A DNA stretch of 64,000 nucleotides from Sphaerisporangium rubeum (GCF_014207705.1 NZ_JACHIU010000001.1:6564501-6628500), one strand, 5' to 3'. Numbered from the stretch's first letter, positions 48,650-58,294 are shown. Program-made: numbers and translations. Notes: generated by a model from the sequence alone, not told the origin.

Positions 48650-51593
48650 AGACGTGGTCCACCAGGCGCGCGGTGGCCTTGCCGTCATCACGCGGAACGT
48701 AGGTGCTGACGAACGACTCGTAGCGGTCGGCGTAGTCGCCGGACAGCGCGTCGATCAGGCGCACCGCCTCGATCACGTCGGCCGCGTCCGACAGCACAGG
48801 ACCAGGCGCCTGCGTGCGCAGGTCGAGGTACATGCCGCGGCTGTTGCGGTAACGCTCGTGGTCGTAGGTGAAGAACACCATGGGACGGCGGGTCACCGCG
48901 AAGTCGTACATCACCGAGGAGTAGTCGGTGATCAGCACGTCGGCGATCAGCAGGAGGTCGGCCATGTCGGGATAGGTGGTCACATCGATGGCGAACACCG
49001 ACTCCCTCGCCATCGGCCCCGGCCGCACCACCGACGCCGGGCCCGGCACGGTGAGGCCGGCCGCGACCGGCGCCGCCTGCATCATGTGGCCACGCACCAG
49101 AAGCACATGGTCGCGGCCGAGCACCCGCCGCGCCTCGGCGAGGTCCAGCCGCACCGAGGAGTTGCGGCGGTCGTGGTCGCGCCACGTGGGTGCGTACAGC
49201 ACCACGCGCTTGCCGGCCGGCACGCCGAGCGCGCGCCGCACGGCGGTGGCGAGGTCGGCGCGGTCGCGGTGCGCGAGCACGTCGTTGCGCGGGTACCCCG
49301 ACTCCAGCACCTCGCCGCCGTACCCGAAGGCCCCGCACAGCACCTCGGAGGCCCACGGGCTCTGCGTCACCAGCAGGTCCCAGTTGGCCACCTCGGCGGC
49401 CTGCCGGTACCACGCCGGCGGACGTGGGTCGCGGGACATGTGGCGCTGGTCGCCGCCGACGCGCTTCAGCGGCGAGCCGTGCCACATCTGCACGCAGATC
49501 TGGTCCTCGCGCGCGCGAAACCACTGAGGCAGCAAGGTGTTGGTGATGATGTGACGTGACGTCGCCATCGCGGTGTAGTGCTCACGGCTGCCTTCGCGCA
49601 CCACCGTGGGCCTGATGCCGTTGCCGAGGCCGAGCGCGGCGGCGTCCGGCGGCACGAACGCGCCATCGCGCACCACCCAGATGTGCTCGCGGTCGTCCCC
49701 GCGCCGCAGCCGCTCCTCGTACACCGCGCGTGCGCTGTCGGAGTAGGACCGGCCGTCGAACGAGACGTACACCGTCGCCTCGCGCAGCGGGGTGCGGCGC
49801 TGCGCGGGGTAGTGCACCCGGCGCATCGACCACAGGCCGCCGGCGCCTTTCTCGTCGTCGGGCCGCTCCTCGGCCGCGACGAGCACCGGCACGTCGAACC
49901 TCGTGGCCACCAGGCGGTACGAGCGGCCGGAAAGGACGTGCGGCTCCTCGTCCAGCGTGTCGAGCAGGTCGTGCTCCACGCGCAGCGGCGCGGTCGTGCC
50001 CTTGCCGCCGGCGAACGCGAGGCTCCAGGCGCCGGAGGCCAGCGGCACCGTGCCGCCGAAGCGGTGCATGGCGGCCGGCGACAGCCGCACGGAGAACTCG
50101 GCGCCTGACCGGCGGACCGGCACGCGGTAGGTCTGGCCGGTGCGCTGACGCAGCACGAGCTCGCGCTGGCCCTGATCGGTGTCGGGGTAGGAACCCGCGA
50201 GGGTCAGCGAGCCGTCGTCGTCCCAGGTGGCCGAGGTGATGACCGGCCACACCCGGTGCGCCGACAGCACGAGCCGGTCGCGCCGGTCGCGCAGCACGGT
50301 GACCTCGCTGCGGCCGATCGGCACGTGGACCTCGGCCGCGCCTTCCATGAGGACCGGCGCCGCCGGGTCGCCTTTGGGCTCGACCCACAGGCGCCGCGCG
50401 TCGCGTTCCTTCAGCAGCGCGGGCACCGCGAGCTGCACGGTGAACCGTGTGCCGCCGTCGACCGGTGTGAAGTCCGCGGCCATGCGGTGGCCGCCGAGCC
50501 GCGCGCGGCCCTTGGCGACCTTGGCGCCTGGCAGGAAACCCTCCAGCTCGACCTGGTCGCCGGTGTGCCGCACGGCGGTCAGCGTGGCCCTGGTCGGCTG
50601 GAGCACGACCTGGAACCCCCGGTCCGAGGTCCAGGTGGGCCGCATCCAGAGCCTGGGACGCACCCGCAGCCCGGCCGGACGCTCGGTGCGGCCGATCACC
50701 GGACCGCGCACCGCGCCGGTGGCCCGCGCGCCACGGCTCCAGATCACGATGTCGGCGTGCCACGTGGTGGTGTCGCGCACCCTGGGACGGCCGCGCACCA
50801 GGCGCTTGACGTCGTGGACGGCGGAGCGCAGGGCCGCGCGCCAGCGCAGCGACCACGGGCTGATCTCGGCGACGAAACCGGCCCAGTCGTAGTTGCAGCC
50901 GGGCTCGGCGGCCTCGTAGGTGGCCTCGGGCCGCAGGACGCGCCGGGTGCGCACGGAGATCGGCGGCACCCAGCGGGGGCCGCGCAGCACCACGGTCGCG
51001 CGGTTGAACCGGCGGCTGCGGACCGACAGGCCGACGAGGTAGGCGTGGCCGCTGACGCGCAGCCGTCCGTCGTGCCACGAGACGTCGGAGACCTCGGTGA
51101 CCGGCACCAGGTCGGAACGGCGCAGGCGGAAGAGCTCCTGCGGCGCGTTCACGGGAAGATCGGCGTACCAGGCCAGGCCGCGGCGCACCCGCTTGGACGG
51201 CTCGGCGGCCGCGGCCACCAGACCGGCCAGCTCGTCACCCTGGGCCAGCTCGGCGGGGTCGCGGTGCTCGACCAGGTGGAACGCCAGCCTGCGCGCCACC
51301 GGCAGCCGGCGCTTGACGTGGTCGTCCACCCCGGCCAGATAGTCGCGCAACAGGTCGATGGCGTGACGCAGCCGGGTGGCGTCGCGCCGGGCCGCGGCCT
51401 CAAGGCGCAGGCCGAGCGGGCCGGACAGTGCCTCGGTGTGCAGGCGGCGGCGCTGCGCGCGGGACAGACCGCCCGCGTGGACGGCCGCGATCACGGCGTC
51501 GAGCGGCTCACCCCGGTCGTGCAGATCCTGGGCGGCCCGCAGCCGGTCGGCGACGACGTCGCCGGTCGGCGCGGACGTGGCTCCGGTTGCCAT
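48627..51593 (-). CDS. CDP-glycerol glycerophosphotransferase (TagF-like) with long N-terminal region
   Basis: The C-terminal 400 residues of 988 match the Glyphos_transf family: VQMWHGSPLKRVGG, VLYAPTWRDHDRRN, VLLVRGHMM, and LLIADVLITDYSSVMYDFAV with the CDP-binding Ser/Asp region. The N-terminal 580 residues are beta-rich and resemble the extra domains of actinobacterial teichoic-acid polymerases. It should add poly-glycerol-phosphate-type chains to wall polymers at the inner membrane face. No other teichoic gene is in the window. Confidence 0.87.
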   Translation of the reverse strand: MATGATSAPTGDVVADRLRAAQDLHDRGEPLDAVIAAVHAGGLSRAQRRRLHTEALSGPLGLRLEAAARRDATRLRHAIDLLRDYLAGVDDHVKRRLPVARRLAFHLVEHRDPAELAQGDELAGLVAAAAEPSKRVRRGLAWYADLPVNAPQELFRLRRSDLVPVTEVSDVSWHDGRLRVSGHAYLVGLSVRSRRFNRATVVLRGPRWVPPISVRTRRVLRPEATYEAAEPGCNYDWAGFVAEISPWSLRWRAALRSAVHDVKRLVRGRPRVRDTTTWHADIVIWSRGARATGAVRGPVIGRTERPAGLRVRPRLWMRPTWTSDRGFQVVLQPTRATLTAVRHTGDQVELEGFLPGAKVAKGRARLGGHRMAADFTPVDGGTRFTVQLAVPALLKERDARRLWVEPKGDPAAPVLMEGAAEVHVPIGRSEVTVLRDRRDRLVLSAHRVWPVITSATWDDDGSLTLAGSYPDTDQGQRELVLRQRTGQTYRVPVRRSGAEFSVRLSPAAMHRFGGTVPLASGAWSLAFAGGKGTTAPLRVEHDLLDTLDEEPHVLSGRSYRLVATRFDVPVLVAAEERPDDEKGAGGLWSMRRVHYPAQRRTPLREATVYVSFDGRSYSDSARAVYEERLRRGDDREHIWVVRDGAFVPPDAAALGLGNGIRPTVVREGSREHYTAMATSRHIITNTLLPQWFRAREDQICVQMWHGSPLKRVGGDQRHMSRDPRPPAWYRQAAEVANWDLLVTQSPWASEVLCGAFGYGGEVLESGYPRNDVLAHRDRADLATAVRRALGVPAGKRVVLYAPTWRDHDRRNSSVRLDLAEARRVLGRDHVLLVRGHMMQAAPVAAGLTVPGPASVVRPGPMARESVFAIDVTTYPDMADLLLIADVLITDYSSVMYDFAVTRRPMVFFTYDHERYRNSRGMYLDLRTQAPGPVLSDAADVIEAVRLIDALSGDYADRYESFVSTYVPRDDGKATARLVDHVFTDPGDR

Positions 51594-51658
51594 CGGGGCG
51601 GCACCGCCTTTCCAGTCGCCTGGCGTTAGCTGGAATGGTAATGGGCTTTACTGAGAAA

Positions 51659-51970
51659 TCACTGATGATCACCAGTCCAGCGCGCCGTGCGCATGTCGGC
51701 CCGCTCCCCGCGCATCGGTGTGCCTTCGGCCCGCCACCTGGCCAGACACCGGCTCTCGTGACCGATCACCGGCCGGCCGTCGGCCCGCACGACCCGCCAC
51801 CACGGCACACCGCCACCCCAGGTCGCCATGACCCGGCCGACCTGCCGTGGGCCGCCTTCGGCGAGGTACTCCGCGACGTCGCCGTACGACATCACCTTGC
51901 CGGCCGGGATCCGGTCCACCAGATCGAGGACCCGCTCGGCGAACGGCGTCGGATCACTCACCCCGTTCAC
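51659..51970 (-). CDS. Alkyltransferase-like (ATL) MGMT-fold protein
   Basis: The 103-residue protein matches the DNA-binding half of O6-alkylguanine methyltransferase (RIPAGKVMSYGDVAEYL, PRQVGRVMATWGGGVPWWRV). The catalytic Cys motif PCHR is replaced by PWWR, the mark of ATL proteins. These bind alkylated bases without repairing them and recruit nucleotide excision repair. The GTG at 51970 follows GAGGA by 7 bases. Confidence 0.9.
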   Translation of the reverse strand: MNGVSDPTPFAERVLDLVDRIPAGKVMSYGDVAEYLAEGGPRQVGRVMATWGGGVPWWRVVRADGRPVIGHESRCLARWRAEGTPMRGERADMRTARWTGDHQ

Positions 51971-52039
51971 CGGCTCGTCCTCCTCAGTGCGGTCCTCGGC
52001 GCCGTTCCACGGGCCGCTCCTTCGGCCCTCCCACCGCCG

Positions 52040-52438
52040 TCAGGCGCTCCACTGTGCGGGGCCCGCGTCGAGGATCTCCTCCAGTTTGCCGAACTCGTAC
52101 GTCGCGTCGCCGTTGACCTGCTCGACAATGCCGTCTCTGACGCCGTACCGCTCGCCGTCCTCGCCGACCAGTCGCGCGCCGAGCAGATCGGCGAGCCTGG
52201 CGAGCTGAGCGACCTCCCAGTCGGAGGCCGGCCGGCCGTACAGGCGGCCCTGCCACGTCGCGACGGAATGCTCGGCGCCGCCGTGGCGGGCCAGCACCTC
52301 GCCGGTCTCCGCCGTGCCGCGCAACGCGAATCCGGCGTCGCCGCCGGTCGCCGCGGTGAGCTCGGCATATGCGAGCGGTGGCTCACGGTGTACACGCAAC
52401 TCGTATCCCACGAGACGGGTACCATAGCGAACCTTCAC
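52040..52438 (-). CDS. Conserved-looking hypothetical protein
   Basis: The 132-residue soluble, acidic protein has normal codon bias (KVRYGTRLVGYELRVHREPP, then GVRDGIVEQVNGDATYEFGK). I recognise no domain. The GTG at 52438 has no ribosome site. A stretch with a 57-base repeat spacing separates it from the mycosin gene. Confidence 0.6.
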   Translation of the reverse strand: MKVRYGTRLVGYELRVHREPPLAYAELTAATGGDAGFALRGTAETGEVLARHGGAEHSVATWQGRLYGRPASDWEVAQLARLADLLGARLVGEDGERYGVRDGIVEQVNGDATYEFGKLEEILDAGPAQWSA

Positions 52439-52536
52439 CGTTTATCGGGACAGAAAGCCCAACAACTGCCGGATCGCGATCCAACCGCCGCACGTCACCG
52501 CTTACCACCGGTCTCCGGACGTCCGGAACACCAAGT

Positions 52537-52626
52537 GCGCGAAGGTCCGAAAACCGGCACGCCGTCAGCACGGGCCCCTCCGCGACACCGAGAGCGCGAA
52601 GGTCCGGAACCCGGCACGCCGTCAGC
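52537..52626. repeat. 33-base imperfect direct repeat, period 57
   Basis: Copies at 52537-52569 and 52594-52626 share GCGCGAAGGTCCG and CCGGCACGCCGTCAGC. The second overlaps the last codons of the mycosin gene. The cause is unknown. Confidence 0.6.
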
Positions 52627-53833
52627 GCGCACCCGCATGGCGTTCGGACCGGCGCATCAGCACGATCACCCCCGTGCCGAAGGCGATCAGTCCGAGCAGC
52701 ACACCGCCGCCGAACACCCACATGCGCAACGGGTCGGGGCCCGGCGGCGTCGGAGCGGGGGCCGTGGCGCCGGCGCCGAAGTGCATGTCGTCGCGGACCG
52801 GCAGCGAGACCCGGTAACCGCCGAGCTCGCCGGCCTTGGTGAGGGCCGCGGCGGCGTCCACCACGCCGAACCCGACCTTGTCGTCGTAGCCGGCACGTGG
52901 CCGGTCCCTGGCCGAGGACGTGAGGGCCTGCACCACCAGCTCGGGACGCAGCGCCGGGTACTTGGCCTTGATCAGCGCCACCACCCCCGCCACCAGGGCC
53001 GCCGACACGCTGGTGCCCTCGACGAGGCCGTAGCCGCCGTTGGGGAACATCGCCGGCACGTCCTCACCGGGGGCCGCCACCATGACCGACAGGTTGTCGC
53101 TGCTGAACTCGGTCGGCTTGAGCTTCTTGTCCACCGCACCCACGCCGATCACGCCGGGGTAGCCCGCGGGGAACGACCAGAAGGACGTGCCGTGTTCCTT
53201 GGCGTAGACGCTGTCGCCGTCGTTGCCGCTGGCCGCCACCAGGACCACCCCGCGCGACAGCGCGTACGCGATGGCCTCGCGGTCGGGACGCTGGCTTCCG
53301 TAGGCGCCGAGCGACATGCTGATGACCTGCGCGCCGTTGTCGGTGGCGTACCGCAGGCCGCGTGACAGCGGGCTCTCCGCCATCGGGCCCACGCCGTCGT
53401 CGGGCTCGACGGCCTCGTCGTCGTCCTGCTCCTCGTCGGCGATCACCGGCACCGACAGGATGCGCGCGTCCGGCGCGACGCCGCGCAGGCCGCCGTCCTG
53501 GCCCGAGCCCGCGATGACCGACGCCATCGCCGTGCCGTGCGAACCCTGGCGCGGCGCGTCGTCGTACATGCTCGACTTCATGTCCGGCGCGACGGTCACC
53601 TTGCCGCGCAGCACCGGCACCGAGGGGTCGACACCGGTGTCGAGCACCGCGACGGTCACACCCTCACCGCGGCTGACCTGCCAGGCCTTCTCGGCGTTGA
53701 GCGCGTCCAGGACCCATCGCTGGTCGCCGCGCACGTCACGCGCGGCGGCCACCGGCATGGGGCCCGCCACGAGACACGCCAGAGCGAGCACCGTGCCGGT
53801 GGCGCCGAGGCGGGCCACCGCGCGCCTCAACAT
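52622..53833 (-). CDS. Mycosin-type S8 subtilase, copy 2
   Basis: The 403-residue protein has a signal peptide and a catalytic Asp in VTVAVLDTGVDPS, His in RQGSHGTAMASVIAG and Ser in LVEGTSVSAALVAGVVALI. A Pro-rich linker, a C-terminal transmembrane helix (MWVFGGGVLLGLIAFGTGVI) and a basic tail complete the mycosin layout. An acidic loop (DEEQDDDEAVEPDDG) is inserted between His and Ser. The ATG overlaps the stop of its partner gene by seven bases (ATGTTGA). No ESX gene is nearby. Confidence 0.9.
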   Translation of the reverse strand: MLRRAVARLGATGTVLALACLVAGPMPVAAARDVRGDQRWVLDALNAEKAWQVSRGEGVTVAVLDTGVDPSVPVLRGKVTVAPDMKSSMYDDAPRQGSHGTAMASVIAGSGQDGGLRGVAPDARILSVPVIADEEQDDDEAVEPDDGVGPMAESPLSRGLRYATDNGAQVISMSLGAYGSQRPDREAIAYALSRGVVLVAASGNDGDSVYAKEHGTSFWSFPAGYPGVIGVGAVDKKLKPTEFSSDNLSVMVAAPGEDVPAMFPNGGYGLVEGTSVSAALVAGVVALIKAKYPALRPELVVQALTSSARDRPRAGYDDKVGFGVVDAAAALTKAGELGGYRVSLPVRDDMHFGAGATAPAPTPPGPDPLRMWVFGGGVLLGLIAFGTGVIVLMRRSERHAGAR

Positions 53834-54738
53834 ACGTTGCCTTGGGTGCAGCGGGGGATCTCGGGGGGCTCGGCCAGGATGCGTGCGATGCGGCCGGCGA
53901 CGGTCTGGGCTGTGGACCACAGCTCGCTGTGCAGGGTCTCCTCCAGGGGGATGGACTCGCGGGTGCGGCCGTCGGTGTACCCGGCGGTGGAGAACACGAT
54001 GTAGGGACCGGCGCCGACCCACCCGGTGCGCTGGCGCTGCGCCGCGCCGAACCGCTCGGTGACGGTGCGGGGGAACGCCACGGGACGCACCCCCACGCGG
54101 TCGTCCACCGGCAGGTCGCTCGCGGTGCCGACGCGGGTGTCCTCGTCGGGGAACACCGCGACGCCGATCGTCACCACGAACGCCGACGTCTGGTCGACGT
54201 AGGTGGCGCGCAGCATGGTGCGGCAGCCGTGTTGCTTGAGCACCGTGGCGACCGGCGCGTCGACGACGGACTGGCACGGCGCCTCGGCGGCGATGCCGAC
54301 CCTGCGGGCCAGCTGCCTGGTGCGGTTGAGCCCCGCGTACTCGACCTCGGCGGGGAAGACCGAGCCCGCGCGCAGCGCGTGCCAGCGGCGCGCGACGTCC
54401 TGCGCGGCGTAGCGCTCGCGCTCGGCGAGGGTGAGGGGACGCGACTTGGTCTCCTGCAGCAGCCCCACGACGCCGAGCAGCACGTCGGTGGCGGCCAGCG
54501 CCAGGATGATCCCCATGATCATCAAGAACACGGACCGGTAGCGGACACCGCGCTCCAGCCGGAGACGCTCTTGCGCCGCCTGCTCCTCCCCCGCACGCTC
54601 CCGGGTCCCCGTCCAGGGACGGCCGCCCCTGCCGCGCCGTAGGGCCCCGTGACCGCCTGAGGAGGTCGGACGTGCGCCCCGCGCGGCCCGCGCGGGCCAA
54701 GGACTACCCGGCCGCGCCCGCGGCTCTTCCGGCGACAT
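53827..54738 (-). CDS. Mycosin-partner membrane protein, copy 2
   Basis: The 303-residue protein has a disordered basic N-terminus, one transmembrane helix (about residues 68-95) and an extracytoplasmic domain. That domain contains GCRTMLRATYVDQTSAFVVT, IGVAVFPDEDTR and a C-terminal pair CTQGNVC. It is clearly paralogous to the protein at 56046 (shared AVxRATYxDxxxxxVVTxGVAxFPD pattern). The function is unknown; pairing with mycosin suggests a cofactor, inhibitor or substrate. It starts 9 bases after the previous gene ends. Confidence 0.8.
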   Translation of the reverse strand: MSPEEPRARPGSPWPARAARGARPTSSGGHGALRRGRGGRPWTGTRERAGEEQAAQERLRLERGVRYRSVFLMIMGIILALAATDVLLGVVGLLQETKSRPLTLAERERYAAQDVARRWHALRAGSVFPAEVEYAGLNRTRQLARRVGIAAEAPCQSVVDAPVATVLKQHGCRTMLRATYVDQTSAFVVTIGVAVFPDEDTRVGTASDLPVDDRVGVRPVAFPRTVTERFGAAQRQRTGWVGAGPYIVFSTAGYTDGRTRESIPLEETLHSELWSTAQTVAGRIARILAEPPEIPRCTQGNVC

Positions 54739-54747
54739 ACCCCGATG

Positions 54748-56052
54748 CTACGTCGGCGCTCGGGGACGTCGGTCCGGTTGGGGGTTTTCGATCATCACGT
54801 GTTCGCGTCCGCGCCTGGCGCGGCGCACGAGGACGACCATCAAGGCGAGGAAGGCGACGGCGCACGCCGCGGCGGCGAGCGCGACCGCTCCGTACGTCGT
54901 GACCAGGCCGGTGTCCCTGGCCACCACCTGCACAGGCGGCAACTGCGGCCGCTCCCCGCCGGCTCCCGGCGCGACCGGCAGGTCCGGGTCCTGCACCCCG
55001 GCCCCCGACGCGGTGTGGCGGTGGCCCGACAGCCGCGCGGCCTCGGCCAGAGCCCTCGCCGCGTTCACCACGCCGAACCCGGTGCCGGGGTCGTACTGGC
55101 GTGCCGTGCGGCGCCGCGCGCTGGTCGTGAGCGCCTGGGCCACCAGAGCGGGGGTCATCTTGGGGTGCTTGGCCTTGATCAGCGCCGCGACACCCGAGAC
55201 CAGCGCCGTGGCCTGCGAGGTGCCCCTGCCGACCCAGTACTGGTCTCCCGGGCCCGCGCCGAAGACGTCGACGCCTGGAGCGGCCACCAGCACCAGGGAG
55301 TTGCGGTTGGAGAACGACGCCTTGTGCAGCGCGCGGTCGGTCGCCGCCACCGAGATCACCCCCGGCAGGGACGCCGGGTAGGAGTACGGCGCGTCCCTGC
55401 GGCCGGCGCCGTCGTTGCCGGCCGCGGCGACCAGCACGACGCCTTTGGAGATGGCGTACCTGATGGCGGCGCGCTCCTGCCGGGTGGGCCGGTCCTTGGA
55501 GATCGACATGTTGATGACGTCGGCGCCTCTGTCGACGGCGTAGCGGATGCCGCGCGCGACGACGTTCTCGTACCTGGCCTCGGAGTTGAAGCGCCGGAAC
55601 CCCGGCTCGTCGTCCTCCAGGATCACCCGCACCGACAGGATCTTCGCGGCGGGTGCGACGCCGATCACGCCGTCGGCCCCGCCGGGACCGTGGCCGTGGC
55701 CGGCGATCAGCGAGGCCATGTAGGTGCCGTGCAGGCGGCTCGGCCGCGCGCCGCGCGGACCCGCTCCCTTGGTGAGGTCGGGCCCGGTGACCACCGAGCC
55801 CGCAAGGTCGTGGTGGCGGGGGTCCACACCGGAGTCGAGCACCGCCACAAGGGCCCCCGCGCCGCGGGTGACCCGCCACGCGGCGTCCACGCCGAGCGTG
55901 CGCAGCACGCGGCTCTGGCTGCCCCGCACCTGGTCGGCGGCGGCCGGCGGCGCCACGAGCGCGATCACCGCCATGAGGAGGGCCGGCAGGAGCAGGGAGA
56001 CCGTCCGCCGGGGACCGGCGGTGGCAGGCGAGGCGGCACCGGGGCTCAGCAC
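54748..56052 (-). CDS. Mycosin-type S8 subtilase, copy 1
   Basis: The 434-residue protein has a signal peptide, Asp in ALVAVLDSGVDPRHHD, His in RLHGTYMASLIAG and Ser in VGRGTSQATALVSGVAALIK, a linker, and a C-terminal helix (TYGAVALAAAACAVAFLALM) with a basic tail. It is a paralogue of the protein at 52622. The GTG overlaps the partner gene stop by seven bases (GTGCTGA), the same arrangement as in copy 2. Confidence 0.9.
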   Translation of the reverse strand: MLSPGAASPATAGPRRTVSLLLPALLMAVIALVAPPAAADQVRGSQSRVLRTLGVDAAWRVTRGAGALVAVLDSGVDPRHHDLAGSVVTGPDLTKGAGPRGARPSRLHGTYMASLIAGHGHGPGGADGVIGVAPAAKILSVRVILEDDEPGFRRFNSEARYENVVARGIRYAVDRGADVINMSISKDRPTRQERAAIRYAISKGVVLVAAAGNDGAGRRDAPYSYPASLPGVISVAATDRALHKASFSNRNSLVLVAAPGVDVFGAGPGDQYWVGRGTSQATALVSGVAALIKAKHPKMTPALVAQALTTSARRRTARQYDPGTGFGVVNAARALAEAARLSGHRHTASGAGVQDPDLPVAPGAGGERPQLPPVQVVARDTGLVTTYGAVALAAAACAVAFLALMVVLVRRARRGREHVMIENPQPDRRPRAPT

Positions 56053-56765
56053 TGCCAGTCCTTGCCGGCGCAGTCGGGCCGCGCGGGGGTGGCGATCGTG
56101 ACGACGATCCTGCGGCGCAGGTCGTCGGCGAAGGCGAAGATCGTTTCACGCTGGCGGCCGACGGCGCGGGCCGGACGGCCGTCCACCTGGCCCGCCGTGG
56201 TGAGCACCAGGTACGGCCCCGCCTGGCCGAGCGTCGCCGACTGGCGCGCGGCGGCGGAGAAGCGGTCGGCCACGGTGTGCGGGAAGGACAGAGCCCGCAG
56301 CCCCGGCGACGGCGTGCCGCCGCGCGGGAGAGCGCGGCCCGCTCGCGCCGCGGAACGCGCGTCGGGGAACGCGGCCACCCCGACGGTCACCACGACTCCT
56401 TGCAGCGCGTCGAGGTAGGTGGCCCGCAGCACCGCGCGGCAGCCCGCCTCGCGGAACGCCTGGCGCAAGGCGGCGTCCACCGCGGCCGAGCAGTCGGTCC
56501 GCGTGGACACCCCCACCCTGCGCGCGTACTCCTTGCCGCCTTGCTCGGCGACGTACGGCAACCGCTCGGGGAAGATCTTCCCGGCCGGCCAGGACTGCCA
56601 GCGGCGCGCCAGTTCCACGGCCGAGGCCTGCCGGAGCTCCGCGGTGGTGGGCCCCCGCGTCAGCTCGGCCCCGGCGGCCCCCATGGCGAGCCCCGCGACC
56701 ACCGCGCAGAGCAAGGTCAGCGCCGATGCCGCCACCAGGGACGGCCAGACACGCGACTCACTCAC
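56046..56765 (-). CDS. Mycosin-partner membrane protein, copy 1
   Basis: The 239-residue protein has an N-terminal transmembrane helix (residues about 8-33) without the long cytoplasmic tail of copy 2. It shares GCRAVLRATYLDALQGVVVT, VGVAAFPDARS and the closing cysteines CAGKDWQC. Conserved cysteines suggest two disulfides outside the cell. It is the first gene of the four-gene unit. No established domain name is known to me. Confidence 0.8.
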   Translation of the reverse strand: MSESRVWPSLVAASALTLLCAVVAGLAMGAAGAELTRGPTTAELRQASAVELARRWQSWPAGKIFPERLPYVAEQGGKEYARRVGVSTRTDCSAAVDAALRQAFREAGCRAVLRATYLDALQGVVVTVGVAAFPDARSAARAGRALPRGGTPSPGLRALSFPHTVADRFSAAARQSATLGQAGPYLVLTTAGQVDGRPARAVGRQRETIFAFADDLRRRIVVTIATPARPDCAGKDWQC

Positions 56766-56907
56766 GAGCCGACCCTAACGCCCCTGACCGGGAGGAATCC
56801 GGCGTTCCCCGAGGACAGGTCCGAAACACGGGGTCTCCGATCCGAGGAGAAGACACCGGTTCGTCGTCCGATGTCCGGTCACCGGCGGACGTGACCACGT
56901 AAGCCGA

Positions 56908-56940
56908 CGGCCGGCGTCCTCACCTGGAGGACGCCGGCCG
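56908..56940 (-). terminator. Terminator after moeZ
   Basis: CGGCCGGCGTCCTC pairs perfectly with GAGGACGCCGGCCG around a 5-base loop, 18 bases after the moeZ stop. Confidence 0.75.
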
Positions 56941-56958
56941 TGCGGACATGTCCGGTCG

Positions 56959-58137
56959 TCAGTAGGTCGGCAGAGAGGGGTCGACCGTCCTGACCCAGCT
57001 GAGGACACCGCCGCCGACGTGCACCGCGTCGGAGAAACCGGCGTTCTTCAGCACGGCGAGAGCCTCGGCCGAACGCGCGCCGGACTTGCAGTGCAGCACG
57101 ATCTTCTTGTCCTGCGGCAGCGCCTCAAGCGCCGTGCCGCGCAGGAACTCGCCCTTCGGGATCAGCACCGCGCCGGGGATGCTGACGATCTCGTACTCGT
57201 TCTGCTCACGCACGTCCACGAGGTAGATGTCGTCCCCGCGGTCCTGCATCTCCTTGAGCTCCTGCGCCGTGATGGTGGAGCCGCTGGCGGCCTCCTGGGC
57301 CTCCTCGGAGATCGTGCCGCAGAACGCCTCGTAGTCGATCAGCTCGGTGATCGAGGGGTTCTTGCCGCACAAGGGGCACTCGGGGTCCTTGCGGACCTTG
57401 ACGTCGCGGTACTTCATCTCCAGCGCGTCGTAGATCATCAGTCGGCCCACCAGCGGCTCGCCGACGCCGGTGATGACCTTGATGGCCTCGTTGACCTGGA
57501 TCGAGCCGATCGACGCGCACAGCACGCCGAGCACGCCGCCTTCGGCGCAGGACGGCACCATGCCGGGAGGCGGGGGCTCGGGGTACAGGCAGCGGTAGCA
57601 GGGGCCGTGCTCGGACCAGAACACACTCGCCTGGCCGTCGAAACGGTAGATGGAGCCCCAGACGTACGGCTTGCCGAGCAGCACGGCCGCGTCGTTGACC
57701 ATGTAGCGGGTGGCGAAGTTGTCGGTGCCGTCCACGATCAGGTCGTAGCCGGCGAAGATGTCCATCACGTTGTCCGTCGTCAGCGCGACGTTGTGGATGA
57801 TCACCTCGACGTAGGGGTTGATCTCGCGCACGCTCGCCGCGGCGCTCTCGGCCTTCAGCCGGCCGATGTCCGACTGGCCGTGGATGACCTGACGCTGCAG
57901 GTTGGACTCGTCGACGACGTCGAAGTCCACGATGCCGAGCGTGCCGACCCCGGCGGCGGCGAGGTACAGCAAAGCGGGGGAACCGAGGCCGCCGGCACCC
58001 ACACAGAGCACCTTGGCGTTCTTGAGCCGCTTCTGTCCCGCCATGCCCACGTCGGGAATGATCAGGTGGCGAGAGTAGCGGCGCACCTCGTCAACGGTCA
58101 GCTCGTCGGCCGGCTCTACCAGCGGTGGCAACGACAC
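56959..58137 (-). CDS. moeZ: Adenylyltransferase/sulfurtransferase MoeZ
   Basis: The 392-residue protein has an E1-like domain (VLCVGAGGLGSPALLYLAAA, ATP site; zinc cysteines CYRC and CPLC). A rhodanese domain follows (DIYLVDVREQNEYEIVSIPG) with the persulfide Cys in VLHCKSGARSAEAL. It activates and thiolates sulfur-carrier proteins for molybdopterin, thiamine and thio-metabolite pathways. The GTG at 58137 follows GGGGAG by 9 bases and gives the exact mycobacterial MoeZ length; the frame upstream to 58215 is rejected. Confidence 0.94.
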   Translation of the reverse strand: MSLPPLVEPADELTVDEVRRYSRHLIIPDVGMAGQKRLKNAKVLCVGAGGLGSPALLYLAAAGVGTLGIVDFDVVDESNLQRQVIHGQSDIGRLKAESAAASVREINPYVEVIIHNVALTTDNVMDIFAGYDLIVDGTDNFATRYMVNDAAVLLGKPYVWGSIYRFDGQASVFWSEHGPCYRCLYPEPPPPGMVPSCAEGGVLGVLCASIGSIQVNEAIKVITGVGEPLVGRLMIYDALEMKYRDVKVRKDPECPLCGKNPSITELIDYEAFCGTISEEAQEAASGSTITAQELKEMQDRGDDIYLVDVREQNEYEIVSIPGAVLIPKGEFLRGTALEALPQDKKIVLHCKSGARSAEALAVLKNAGFSDAVHVGGGVLSWVRTVDPSLPTY

Positions 58138-58294
58138 AGTTCTACGCTCCCCTGTCAGGGCTTGCTCCCGGATTGGCGGCTCGCCGTCAGACCCGTGCGT
58201 CCCGCCGTCCTTCACAACCTAACCCGGTCTCCTCCGCATTCCCGAATCGGCGGCCTGCCGTCCGGCGGGTGAGCGTGGAGCCGGTCCCTTCGCG

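Noticed and set aside
52622-56765. Type VII (ESX) secretion locus.
   Set aside because: Mycosins are present, but there is no EccB, EccC, EccD or WXG100 protein within the window.
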